Below are positions 37,463-46,323 of a stretch of 64,000 bases of DNA, piece after piece (position 1 is the first letter of the stretch; every line of letters starts with the position of its first letter). The DNA lies in the NCBI GenBank assembly GCA_041687335.1, contig JAWLCE010000015.1:42715-106714 (forward strand). The letters run 5' to 3'. This stretch comes from JAJFUE01 sp041687335. GTDB lineage: Bacteria; Sumerlaeota; Sumerlaeia; MVZB01. A model generated the notes under the pieces. The model did not search any database, was not told the origin of the DNA, and saw only the letters and a list, made by a program, of their open reading frames with translations. The translations under genes were made by a program, and so were the position numbers.

Positions 37463-39176
37463 GGTCCGTCCTGTCGAGGTCTCGGATGATGCGCTGGAGT
37501 TCGATGGCGGTCGGCGGTGTGCCGGTGCCGGGGGCGTCCTCGCTGAGCGTGGCGCCGTCGGGGCGCTCGCCGCGCTCAAGCCGCGCCAGCGCCAGCCGGT
37601 CGCGCACGAGCTGGTGGAATTCGAGCGCGCGCTGGTGGGCGATCGAGTCACGGTAGCGGCTCAGCAGCAGCTCGAGCAGCTGGTCGGCCTCCTCATAGCG
37701 GCCGTCGTAGTAGGCGCGCTGAGCGCGCTCGAGCAGCCCCTCGGCCTGATGGTTGCTGTCATCCTTGCGCAGCGCGAGCGACTCGCTGACCAGTCGCTGC
37801 AGCTCATGGGCCTGGGCCATGAAGCCGGGGCCGGGGTTGCCCTCGATGAATTCGTGGAGGGCGCCCGCGGCCTCGACATATTCACCGCGCTGGTACTGCT
37901 TGAGGATTGCCTCGATGTCGCGGTTGGCCTGCTCCACCTTGATCTGGCCGATATAGGCTGCGGCGTTGGCGCCGACGACAGGGTGCTCGAGCGCGTGCTG
38001 GAACTGGCGCAGCGCCTCCTCGTCGAGTTGATGGCTGCGGCACCAGACGCCCAGCTCATAATGGCCCATCGGGTCCTGCTCCTCAATGGCGCCGTTGCGC
38101 GCGAGGTACTCCAGCCGCAGCAGGTCCTTATCGGCGCTGCCGGGCACGACCTGCTGGGCTTGCTCGTAGGCGGCGCGGGCGGCCTCGTATTCGCGGGCCA
38201 TCATTTCGCGCCCGCCCAGGTCGCGCCAGAGCTGGACCAGGCGCGGCCGGGTTTCCTCGGGCAGCTGGGTCATGCCGAATCGTTCGTAAAGGCTGATCGC
38301 GCCCGTCAGGTCGCTGCGCCGGCGCAGTTCAATTTCGGCCTCCTGCAGCGTCTGGCGGATACGGTCCAGGGCGATCACCGGTTCGACCGGCAGCATGCGA
38401 TCGATATAAACCGCCAGCGCCTCGTCGTGACGCTGGCCGTCGCGCAGACGGCGCGCCCATTCAAGGTCATACTGGATGCGCCGGGCCTTCGCAAAAATCG
38501 GGTCGATCTGCTGGAGCTGGTCGAGGGAGGCCAGCGCCCCGGCATCATCCCCCGCGGCCAGCTGCCGCTCGATCCGTTGCTCGATGCGTTGCGTGAGGCG
38601 GCGCGCCAACGCCGGCCGGGTGCTCAGATACTCGGTCCCCAAAAGCTCGAGCTGGTGTTCAATATCTTCGAAATCTCCCAGCGCCAGCTTGAGCTGGAGC
38701 CGGCAGGCCGCAAGCTCCTGCTGGCGCGGCAGCGAGCTCTGCGCGCTGGCCGTCAGGGCCGCGCCCAGCGCCGCCCGCGCCGGAGGCGGCAAATGTTCTG
38801 CCGCCTGTTCCAACTGGACGGTCCACGTCATCAGCAGCGCCGCGACCGAGTCGGTGGGGGCGCCGGCGCCGAGCGCCTCCTGCAGCGCCAACAGGCCCTC
38901 CGCGATGTGGCCGGCGCTGAAGGCATCGCGCGTGGTCAGCAGCAGATTTTCGCCCGGACCACCGACGATAATTTGTTCGACCTGCGAGCGCGGGATGGTA
39001 ATGCGCGTGGCGCCGATGCGCAGTCGTACATCAACCTGCGGATTCTCCCAGCCCGGGTCGAGCTGGCCCTCCAGGATGCGGCCGTCGCGGCGGTGCACCT
39101 GGTCGGCCCCGGCCGGCCCCGCCGCCAGCGCCAGCGTCAAAAGTGTCGATGCCCATGCGGTGAAACGTAAAGTCAT
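37446..39176 (-). CDS. Secreted tetratricopeptide-like protein
   Basis: The start at 39176 (MTLRFTAWAS) gives a clean signal peptide ending near AGPAGADQ. The following ~75 residues are beta-rich (VHRRDGRILEGQLDPGW, RITIPRSQVEQIIVGG), resembling a small SH3/DUF-type module. The remaining ~450 residues are helical-hairpin repeats of TPR type with A/L/Y at repeat positions (e.g. EYEAARAAYEQAQQVVPGSADKDLLRLEYLA). It is probably periplasmic and a scaffold. The 17-bp overlap with the sigma-54 regulator suggests a shared pathway. It is 576 residues long. Confidence 0.75.
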
Positions 39177-39316
39177 GGCCTGCCTGTCCAAAGTCACTGC
39201 CGGCCGCCGCCACCGCGCCGCGGCCGTTCGCTCATCATTCTGGCACAGCCCCGCGTGCTTGTATAGGCGAGGGGAGCGTCAACTCGCCCCGGCGCGGCAA
39301 ATGCCAACCATCCCGT

Positions 39317-40843
39317 TTACAGACCCTCGTCAAGCGCGCGGTCGGTGCCGGTCAGCTCGAGCGCGAGCTGGTCAATCTGGCGGCTCAACTTGGCGATTGG
39401 CAGGAGCGAATCATTCACGATGAAGACGAACAGTGCCCGCCGACCCTCGCCCATCTGCGCGATGCCCGCCAGCCCCTCGACGCCGGCGGCGGAGGCCGCG
39501 ACGGCCCGGACCGGCGCGCTGGCCCCATCCCCATCCCCAGCGAGCCGGCCCGCCAGGATGCCGTCCTCGCCCGCCTCGGGCAGCAGGTTCTGATAAATCC
39601 CGCCGCTGGGCTGCCCGAGCGCGCGGCGCATGACCTCGGCCAGTTGTCGTGGCGTGATGCGATTGAGGCTGGAGCGGCCCGAGCCATCAAGCTGGACGCG
39701 CCCCGCCTGCGCCAGTCGCAACCCGCGGCCGACGTAATCATGTATCTCGCGGGCGCCGCCATCGAAGCTGCCGGGCCTGCCGTCGCGTCGCGCGCCCATC
39801 GCCTTCAGGATCGTCTCGGCTTCGAGTGCCGAGTCGTGGCGCAGCATGAACGCCAGCAGCTCGGTCAGCGGGGGGGATTCCCGCCGCGCCAGCACCCGCT
39901 CCATCGACGGGACCTCCTCGGGCGCAACGAACGCGCTGGAGGTCGCGCGGCCGGTCACCTCGACCTTGCGCTCGGCCAGCCGCGCCTTGAGCGCCTCGGC
40001 AAAAAACCGCCCCGGTTCCTCGATGGCCGCTCGATCGTTGGCCCGCTGGCGCAGGCCAAGGTCCCCTTCGACGCTGATCAGGTTGCCCTGCTCCATGCGG
40101 CGGTAGATCCGCGGCCGTTTCGCCTCGCGCGCCAGCTTGACGTGGTTGGCGAAGAACAGGTAGCCGCTGATGGCCGGAAAGATTCGGCACTCTGCCTCCC
40201 GCCCTTCACGACGACCCGATTGCCATTCAATGTCCAGCGCATTGTGATTGAAATTGACCGCCGAGATGCTGGGCAGGCTGGCGGCACCCAGCAGCTCAAC
40301 CGGCCAACCCGCCGCCAGCGGCTGGCCGTCAAAAGCCCGGGCATCGGCGACGATGTCGCCCTCCAGCTTCCGCACCCCCAACCCTCGCACCACTTGCGCC
40401 CACTCGTCGAGCAGCTTTCCGGCCGGCCCAAGCCCGAGGTATTGCGACGAAATGGAGGGGTCGCCGTCGGAGCGAATGACCAGCGACCCGGTGAGGGTCT
40501 TGTCAACCGGTTCGGCGGCCGTCGACAGGCCCAGCTCGGTCACGAAACGGAAGTCGGGACCGAGCCGGTCCAGCGCGGCCGCAGCCGTCACCAGCTGCAC
40601 CAGCGAGCCCGGCTGCATCAGCTCCTCGGCCTGGTGCGCGTAGAGCGTCAACGGCGAATCAAGGTCGACGACCAGGAGCGCCAGCTTGCCCTCCTGCCAG
40701 TCCATCGATTCCACCAGGCGCGCCATCCGGCCGCCTATGTAGCTGTTGTCGGCCGCGGGCTCGGCCGGTTCGGGGAGTTCGGCCTGCGCCATGGCCGGCA
40801 GGGCCAGGATCAAGAGCTTAGCCAGAAAACAGATGCGATTCAT
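39317..40843 (-). CDS. PBP4/DacB-like (S13) protein with degenerate active site
   Basis: The start at 40843 gives signal peptide MNRICFLAKLLILALPAMAQA. The 508-residue product aligns with D-Ala-D-Ala carboxypeptidase DacB through LVTAAAALDRLGPDFRF, GDPSISSQYL, a PGWP-like AAGWPVEL and LDGSGRSSLN. The catalytic motifs are altered: SxxK reads SLVQ (S80, Gln83), the SxN site reads DSA, and the KTG box reads VAA. Only the nucleophile serine and the DGSG loop remain. It is probably periplasmic and may be a peptidoglycan-binding pseudoenzyme rather than a peptidase. Confidence 0.82.
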   Translation of the reverse strand: MNRICFLAKLLILALPAMAQAELPEPAEPAADNSYIGGRMARLVESMDWQEGKLALLVVDLDSPLTLYAHQAEELMQPGSLVQLVTAAAALDRLGPDFRFVTELGLSTAAEPVDKTLTGSLVIRSDGDPSISSQYLGLGPAGKLLDEWAQVVRGLGVRKLEGDIVADARAFDGQPLAAGWPVELLGAASLPSISAVNFNHNALDIEWQSGRREGREAECRIFPAISGYLFFANHVKLAREAKRPRIYRRMEQGNLISVEGDLGLRQRANDRAAIEEPGRFFAEALKARLAERKVEVTGRATSSAFVAPEEVPSMERVLARRESPPLTELLAFMLRHDSALEAETILKAMGARRDGRPGSFDGGAREIHDYVGRGLRLAQAGRVQLDGSGRSSLNRITPRQLAEVMRRALGQPSGGIYQNLLPEAGEDGILAGRLAGDGDGASAPVRAVAASAAGVEGLAGIAQMGEGRRALFVFIVNDSLLPIAKLSRQIDQLALELTGTDRALDEGL

Positions 40844-40990
40844 GTTCACGATGCGCTCTCGGATGGTTGCAAGGATGGGTTGTTGATGCTCCGCTCCGGG
40901 CCGTGCGCCGGCGCCGGAGCCTCGGGTCATCATGATCGATCCGCGCCCGGCTTGCAATGGCTCCGCGAGATTCAAATGCGGGGAGGGCAG

Positions 40991-41005
40991 GGCGGCTCTG
41001 CGAGC
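40991..41005. repeat. Degenerate module of the dispersed palindromic element, copy 3
   Basis: CGGCTCTGCGAGCCG forms the same CGGCTC/GAGCCG hairpin seen at 11931 and 19871. It is followed by GACATGGCGG, reminiscent of the GACATGGCTT spacers of copy 2. The outer ends are lost. Confidence 0.5.
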
Positions 41006-41022
41006 CGACATGGCGGTGGCAA

Positions 41023-41058
41023 TAAAAAGATGGGCGGGACTGTCGGGTCCCGCCCATC
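41023..41058 (-). terminator. Intrinsic terminator after the EF-G gene
   Basis: On the minus strand a 12-bp GC-rich stem (GATGGGCGGGAC with GTCCCGCCCATC, loop about 6 bases) is followed by CTTTTT. It lies 29 bases after the EF-G stop codon. Confidence 0.85.
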
Positions 41059-41086
41059 GGATGGTTGTGGCGTGTCCGCCGGCGGC

Positions 41087-43171
41087 TCAGCTCGCCTCGG
41101 CTTCCTGGCGCGCCTTGTATTCGGCGATGATCTTGTCCTGTACCTCGTTGGGGACGCGCTCGTAGTGGGCGAACTCCATCTCGAAGGTGCCGCGCCCCTG
41201 GGTGATCGAGTTGAGCTGACGGCTGTAGGTATAAAGCTCCGAGAGCGGGACGTGGGCGCTGATGACCTGTTTGCGGCCGGTGGGGTTCATCCCCAGGATG
41301 CGCCCGCGCCGGCCGTTGAGGTCGCCCATCACGTCGCCCATGTATTCCTCCGGGATCGTGATCTCGACCTTGTAGATCGGCTCAAGGAGGATCGGTCCGC
41401 ACTTGGGAATCACCTGCTTGAAGGCGAGCGAGGCCGCCACCTTGAACGACATGTCCGAGGAGTCGACGGCATGGTAGGAGCCGTAAAAGCAGGCCGCTTT
41501 CATGTCCACCGTCTGTGCTCCGGCCAGCACGCCGTGCTCCATCGACTCGACGATTCCCTTTTCGATCGCGGACTTGAAGTTGGTCGGCACGACGCCGCCG
41601 ACCACCTCCCAAGCGAACTCAAAGCCGCTGCCCTCGGGGAGGGGCTCGAAGCGGATGTGGCAGTCGCCGTATTGGCCGTGGCCCCCCGTCTGCTTCTTGT
41701 ACTTGCCCTGACCCTCGGCCTTCTTGGTGATCGTCTCGCGATAGGGGACGCGCGGGATCTCCAGCTCCACGTCGACCTTGGAAAGGTCCTTGAGGCGATT
41801 GACCGCCACCTGAAGGTGCGTCTCGCCCATCCCCGACAGGATCGACTGGTTGATCATCGGGTTGCGTTCCATGCGCAGGGTGGGGTCCTGCTCGGTCAGG
41901 CGATGGAAGCCGATGCCGATCTTGTCCTCGTCGGCCCGCGACTTGGCGTGGACCGACATGAAGACGTTGGGCTTGGGCAGATTCAGGGGGGAGATTTTGA
42001 TTTCATTGCCGGGGGCTGCCAGCGTGTCGCCGGTGTGGGTGGTGTCCAGCTTCAACGCCGCACCGATGTCGCCGGTGGCCAGCTCATCGATTGCGATCGT
42101 CTGCTTGCCCTTGGGCAGGTGCAGGTGGGCGATCCGTTCGTTCTTGTTCTGGTTGACGTTGGTCAAGGCCAACTCGCCCTTCAGCGGCCCGCGCAGCACC
42201 TTGAACAGGCTGATCTTGCCGGCAAAGGGATCGATCACCGTCTTGAAGACGTGGAGCAGCGGGGCGCCGTCCGCGCCGAGTTCGAATGACTTGATTTCGC
42301 CGTCCGCTCCTTCGGTATAGGTGTAGGTCCGGTTGGCGCTGGGTTCGGGCGCAACCGCCACGATCGCGTCCAGCAGCGTGCGCACACCGACCAGTTGCAT
42401 CGCCGCCCCGCACAGCACCGGGACGCAGCGGCCTTGGCGCACCACGCCCGCCAGCCCCTTGAGGACTTCCTCGGGCGTCAGCGGCTCCTCCTCCAGGAAC
42501 TTCATCATCAGTTCGTCGTCGCCCTCGGCGGCAGCCTCGGTCAGGGTCGCGCGCGCGGCCTGGGCGGCCTCGGCCAGCTCGGCCGGAATCTCCTCGAAGC
42601 TGACCTTCTGGCCGCTCACGCGCACGCGCTTCATCCGGAGCAGGTCGATCACGCCATCCAGGCCCGGACCCTCGCTGGTGGGCAGCGCCAGCGGCACCAG
42701 CCGCACGCCCAGTGCCTCGCTTGCGCTGTCGAGCGCCTTCTGGAAGTTCGCATGTTCCTTGTCGAGCTTGTTCACGAAAATCATGCGCGGCAGGTTCATC
42801 TCGTCGGCCCACTGCCAGGCAAACTCGGCCCCTGTATCAAAGCCGCCGGTGCCGTCGAGCACCAGCACCAACGTCTCCACCGGGCGCATGCCGCCCTTGA
42901 TCTCACCGACGAAGTCGCGGTAGCCCGGCAGGTCGATCACATTGATCTTGTGATCCTCGTGCTCAATCGGCAGCACACTGGCCTGGATCGAGACCTGACG
43001 GCGGATTTCCTCGGGGTCATAATCGGAGAGTGTGTTGCCGTCGGTCGTCTTGCCGAATCGCTCGCTCTGCTTGAGCTGCCAGAGCATCGCCTCGACCAGC
43101 GTGGTCTTGCCCGAACCAGTGTGGCCGGCCAGCGCGATGTTGCGGATGCGTGAAGTCGGATAGGATTTCAA
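41087..43171 (-). CDS. fusA: Elongation factor G paralogue (EF-G-2 type GTPase)
   Basis: The 694-residue translational GTPase has G1 GHTGSGKT at 16-23, G3 DLPGYRDF at 80-87, and G4 NKLD at 134-137, then EF-G domains II-V (GQGKYKKQTGGHGQYGDC, YKVEITIPEEYMGDVMGDLNGRRGRILGM). The switch-II histidine of canonical EF-G (DTPGH) is Tyr84, as in the EF-G-2 group, so this is probably an accessory factor and another fusA is expected elsewhere. Initiation is at TTG (43171) behind a strong AAGGAGAG; no ATG lies nearby. Confidence 0.9.
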   Translation of the reverse strand: MKSYPTSRIRNIALAGHTGSGKTTLVEAMLWQLKQSERFGKTTDGNTLSDYDPEEIRRQVSIQASVLPIEHEDHKINVIDLPGYRDFVGEIKGGMRPVETLVLVLDGTGGFDTGAEFAWQWADEMNLPRMIFVNKLDKEHANFQKALDSASEALGVRLVPLALPTSEGPGLDGVIDLLRMKRVRVSGQKVSFEEIPAELAEAAQAARATLTEAAAEGDDELMMKFLEEEPLTPEEVLKGLAGVVRQGRCVPVLCGAAMQLVGVRTLLDAIVAVAPEPSANRTYTYTEGADGEIKSFELGADGAPLLHVFKTVIDPFAGKISLFKVLRGPLKGELALTNVNQNKNERIAHLHLPKGKQTIAIDELATGDIGAALKLDTTHTGDTLAAPGNEIKISPLNLPKPNVFMSVHAKSRADEDKIGIGFHRLTEQDPTLRMERNPMINQSILSGMGETHLQVAVNRLKDLSKVDVELEIPRVPYRETITKKAEGQGKYKKQTGGHGQYGDCHIRFEPLPEGSGFEFAWEVVGGVVPTNFKSAIEKGIVESMEHGVLAGAQTVDMKAACFYGSYHAVDSSDMSFKVAASLAFKQVIPKCGPILLEPIYKVEITIPEEYMGDVMGDLNGRRGRILGMNPTGRKQVISAHVPLSELYTYSRQLNSITQGRGTFEMEFAHYERVPNEVQDKIIAEYKARQEAEAS

Positions 43172-43299
43172 AACGGCTCTCCTTGCGGGAATTGCGGTTT
43201 GATGAACGGGATGGCAAAGCCCCTTATGCCCATGGAACGCGTTATTTTAAGCTCGGTTTTCAACCCCCGCAAGCGGATTCTGGCATCCGAAGCGGTCGG

Positions 43300-44517
43300 T
43301 CAGACTCCGCCGCGGGGCCCCACGCCGCCAGAGCCCGGGCGCGCGTGACGGCGCCCGATCAGCCGCCGGTAGAGCGCCTCGTAGATCGGCACGATGCGGC
43401 CGGCGTCAAACTGCTCGATCGCCCGCCGCCGCGCCGCCTGCCCCATCCGCCGCTGCCGGCGCGGGTCGGCGAGGATTTCGATGGCGGCGGCGGCCATGGC
43501 GTCCACATCACCGATCTCGCTCAAGGAGCCCGACTCGCCGTCGATCACCACCTCGGGCAGGCCGCCCGCGCGCACCCCCACCACCGGCACCTCGCAGGCC
43601 ATTGCCTCGAGCGCGGCCAAGCCGAAGGACTCGCCGTCGGAGGGGAACAGGAACAGGTCGGCCAGCGGCAGGTAGCGCTCGACCCCCGCCTGCATGCCGA
43701 GAAAGGCAACGCGGTCGGCCAGCCCCAACTGCTCGGCCAGCAGCGCCGAGCTCTCGCGGTCGGGGCCGTCACCGATCATCAGCAGGCGTGCTGGCATCCG
43801 CTGCGCCACGCGCGCAAAGGTCTGAATGACGTCGGCCACCCGCTTGACGGGTCGGAAGTTCGAGATGTGCATCAGGATCTTTTCGTCGGCATTGGCGAAA
43901 CGCGCGCGCATCGAATCGCGCCGCCGCGGCGAGAAGATCAGCGTGTCGACAAAGTTGGGCACCACGTCGATGCGGTCGCAGAGCTTGAAGGTCCGGCAGG
44001 TGGTCTCGGCCAGCCAGTTGGAGACCGCCGTCAAATGATCGCTCTTGTCGAGGCCCAGCTTGACGGCCGGGTAGAACGAAGGCTTGGAGCCGACCAGTGT
44101 GATGTCGGTGCCGTGCAGCGTGGTCAGCGTCGGCAGCGCGTGCTGGTCGCCCAGCATCTCGCGCGCCATCCAGGCGCTGATGGCGTGCGGCAGGGCATAG
44201 TGCAGGTGCAGCAGGTCCAGCCCGACGTGGCGGGCGATGTCGGTCATCTTGACCGCCGCCGCGATCGTGTAGAGCTGGCCCTGAAAGAGCGGGTAATTCT
44301 CGGCGCTGATTTCGTGATGATAGATGTTCTCGTGGAAATCGTTGAGCAGCCGGAACGGTCGGGCATAGCTGATGAAGTGGATCGTATGGCCGCGCCGCGC
44401 CAGCAGCCGGCCCAGTTCAGTGGCCACCGCCCCGCTGCCGCCATAGGTCGGGTAGCAGACCATGCCGATGCGCAGCGGATCGATCGTCGGCTCTGGAACA
44501 GGGGCGTTGGGATTCAT
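43300..44517 (-). CDS. bshA: N-acetyl-alpha-D-glucosaminyl L-malate synthase BshA
   Basis: This GT4 protein has the BshA N-terminus GMVCYPTYGGSGAVATELG followed by GHTIHFISYARPFRL, then TTLHGTDITLVGSKPSF and the donor-site EFGLAALEAMA-like SFGLAALEAMACEVPVV. BshA joins UDP-GlcNAc and L-malate in the first step of bacillithiol synthesis. Its ATG at 44517 follows GAAGGTG. bshB and bshC are not in the window. It lies 71 bases after hemW on the same strand. The family assignment is strong; the pathway depends on finding the other genes. Confidence 0.88.
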   Translation of the reverse strand: MNPNAPVPEPTIDPLRIGMVCYPTYGGSGAVATELGRLLARRGHTIHFISYARPFRLLNDFHENIYHHEISAENYPLFQGQLYTIAAAVKMTDIARHVGLDLLHLHYALPHAISAWMAREMLGDQHALPTLTTLHGTDITLVGSKPSFYPAVKLGLDKSDHLTAVSNWLAETTCRTFKLCDRIDVVPNFVDTLIFSPRRRDSMRARFANADEKILMHISNFRPVKRVADVIQTFARVAQRMPARLLMIGDGPDRESSALLAEQLGLADRVAFLGMQAGVERYLPLADLFLFPSDGESFGLAALEAMACEVPVVGVRAGGLPEVVIDGESGSLSEIGDVDAMAAAAIEILADPRRQRRMGQAARRRAIEQFDAGRIVPIYEALYRRLIGRRHARPGSGGVGPRGGV

Positions 44518-44588
44518 CAATTCACCTTCGGTAAAAGTGCATCTATTTTACCGATGGGGGGTGGGGATTGCGAAATGAGAAATACTTC

Positions 44589-45761
44589 TTAAAAAAAACG
44601 TTCCATCACCATGTCCGACAGCAGGATCCCCCGGCGGGTCAGCCGCAGGCCATCTGTCGGCGGCTCGATCAGCCCCTCCGCGCTCAGCCGGTCCAGTTCG
44701 CCGGCATAGCAGGCCCTCGCGTCGGCGCCCAGCCAATGATCCAGTTCATCCCAGCCGACGCCATCGACCCGGCGCAGCGCCAGCATCATGATCTCGCCGC
44801 GGCGGGCGCGCTCGTCGGCAGGAGGCTCCGATGCCAACGCCAGCCGCCTCGCATCCGAATTCAGGTATTCGCCGAGCGCGCGCGGATTCTCGACGCGCCG
44901 CCCGTCCACAACCCCGTGTGCTGAGACGCCGAAACCGTAGACATCCCCCGCCCGCCAGTATTTTGAGTTGTGCCGCGAACGCCGCCCCGGCCGCGCCCAG
45001 TTGGATATCTCGTAATGCTCATAGCCCGCCTCCGCCAGCCGCTCGAGCATCAGTTCGAACATCGCCGCCTGCTCATCCTCGGACGCCAGCGCCAGCCGGC
45101 CTTCGCGCTGGCGGCGGTCGAAGGGCGTGCCCTCGTGGATCGTCATATTGTAGGCCGAGACGTGCTCGGGCGCGAATGCCAGCAGCTCGTCCAAGTCGGC
45201 GGCCAGGTCGACCAGCGACTGCGTCGGCGCCCCGAAGATCAGGTCGAGCGAAAGGTTGGCGATCCCGAGCGCCCGCATCCGCTCCAGCGCGCACCGCGTC
45301 GTTGCCGCGTCGTGCACCCTCCCGAGGCCGGCCAGCACGCGGTCGTTGAAGGACTGGCAGCCCACGCTCAAGCGATTGACCCCGGCCGCCAGCATCCCCT
45401 CCAACTCGGCGGCCTCGGCGGTGGTCGGGTTGACCTCAAGCGTGATTTCACGATCTGGCGCCAGCTCAAAAACCTCGCCCAGCGTCGCCATCAGGTTCGC
45501 CAGCGTCCGCGCGCCCATCAGGCTCGGCGTTCCGCCGCCAAAATAGATGGTGTCCACCGGCGGCCGCGGCGCCAGCCCAAGCCGCGCCGGGGCGGTTCGG
45601 ATCTCATCGATCAGCGCGGCGGCATAAGCCGGGGCGCGCCCGAAGTCGGGGTGCTCGCGGCCGAAGGTATAAAAGTCGCAGTAGGGGCACTTGCGCTCGC
45701 AGAACGGCCAGTGCAGGTAGACGCCGGCGGAGGGGCGGGGCTCGGCGCGGTTGGCTGTCAC
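44589..45761 (-). CDS. hemW: Radical SAM haem chaperone HemW (HemN-like)
   Basis: The 390-residue protein carries YLHWPFCERKCPYCDFYTF with C21, C25 and C28 for the iron-sulfur cluster, then FGGGTPSLM and EVNPTTAEAAELEGMLAAGVNRLSVGCQSF. It keeps the CxxxCxxC-x-F arrangement of HemW and lacks the extra cysteine of true coproporphyrinogen oxidase, so a haem-transfer role is more likely. It starts at GTG 45761, six bases after panD ends, indicating one transcript. Confidence 0.9.
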   Translation of the reverse strand: MTANRAEPRPSAGVYLHWPFCERKCPYCDFYTFGREHPDFGRAPAYAAALIDEIRTAPARLGLAPRPPVDTIYFGGGTPSLMGARTLANLMATLGEVFELAPDREITLEVNPTTAEAAELEGMLAAGVNRLSVGCQSFNDRVLAGLGRVHDAATTRCALERMRALGIANLSLDLIFGAPTQSLVDLAADLDELLAFAPEHVSAYNMTIHEGTPFDRRQREGRLALASEDEQAAMFELMLERLAEAGYEHYEISNWARPGRRSRHNSKYWRAGDVYGFGVSAHGVVDGRRVENPRALGEYLNSDARRLALASEPPADERARRGEIMMLALRRVDGVGWDELDHWLGADARACYAGELDRLSAEGLIEPPTDGLRLTRRGILLSDMVMERFF

Positions 45762-45767
45762 GAGCCG

Positions 45768-46163
45768 CTACAGCAGGCGGCCGTGGCTGATCGGCTGGGG
45801 GACGTCATGGATGATCTCGCGCACGGTGTTGTCGCCGTTGAGCAGCACCAGGCGAGGCTGATGGCGGCGGGCCTCATCCTCCTCCATCTCGCCATAGGCG
45901 ATGATGATGATCTTGTCGCCGACGTGGACCAGCCGGGCGGCGGCTCCGTTGACGCAGATCATGCCTGACCCCGGGGGGCCCGCATAGGTGTAGGTCTCGA
46001 AGCGGGCGCCGTTGTCGATGTCCACCACCTGGACCTTCTCGAAGGGCAGGATGCCCGAGCTTTCGAGCAGCTCCTGGTCGATCGTGATCGAGCCTTCGTA
46101 GTCGATCCGGGCCTCGGTGATCGTCGCCCGGTGGAGCTTGGATTTGCACATCGTCAGGCGCAT
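45768..46163 (-). CDS. panD: Aspartate 1-decarboxylase
   Basis: The 131-residue proenzyme matches PanD. KSKLHRATITEARIDYEGS ends at the Gly24-Ser25 self-cleavage site that generates the pyruvoyl cofactor, and NGARFETYTY and GDKIIIIAYGEM complete the fold. It makes beta-alanine for pantothenate and coenzyme A. AAGGGA seven bases before the ATG at 46163 supports this start over a longer frame. It is followed directly by hemW. Confidence 0.95.
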   Translation of the reverse strand: MRLTMCKSKLHRATITEARIDYEGSITIDQELLESSGILPFEKVQVVDIDNGARFETYTYAGPPGSGMICVNGAAARLVHVGDKIIIIAYGEMEEDEARRHQPRLVLLNGDNTVREIIHDVPQPISHGRLL

Positions 46164-46259
46164 CGGGAATCCCTTGAGGGGTCTGCTGCATCCGGAGGCG
46201 GGCCCGGCCGGCGCACAGCGCCTGTTCGGGAGCCTCCCAGCCAACACATTAGCAGATTC

Positions 46260-46312
46260 GGGGGGCGTTGGACAGGTTGAATTTGACTACAACCTGTCCA
46301 AAACGCCTCCCG
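46260..46312 (-). terminator. Long hairpin between leuA and panD
   Basis: GGACAGGTTG and CAACCTGTCC pair around a ten-base loop at 46271-46300. Outer GGGGGGCGTT and AACGCCTCCC extend the stem with a small bulge. It starts 12 bases after the leuA stop on the minus strand and lacks a U-tract, so it may act as a 3'-end stabiliser or imperfect terminator. Confidence 0.5.
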
Positions 46313-46323
46313 CGTTGGGTGGT

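Noticed and set aside
39644..42289. 881-codon plus-strand frame opposite the PBP4-like and EF-G genes
   Set aside because: It crosses two convincing minus-strand genes and the terminator between them; composition is shadow-like.
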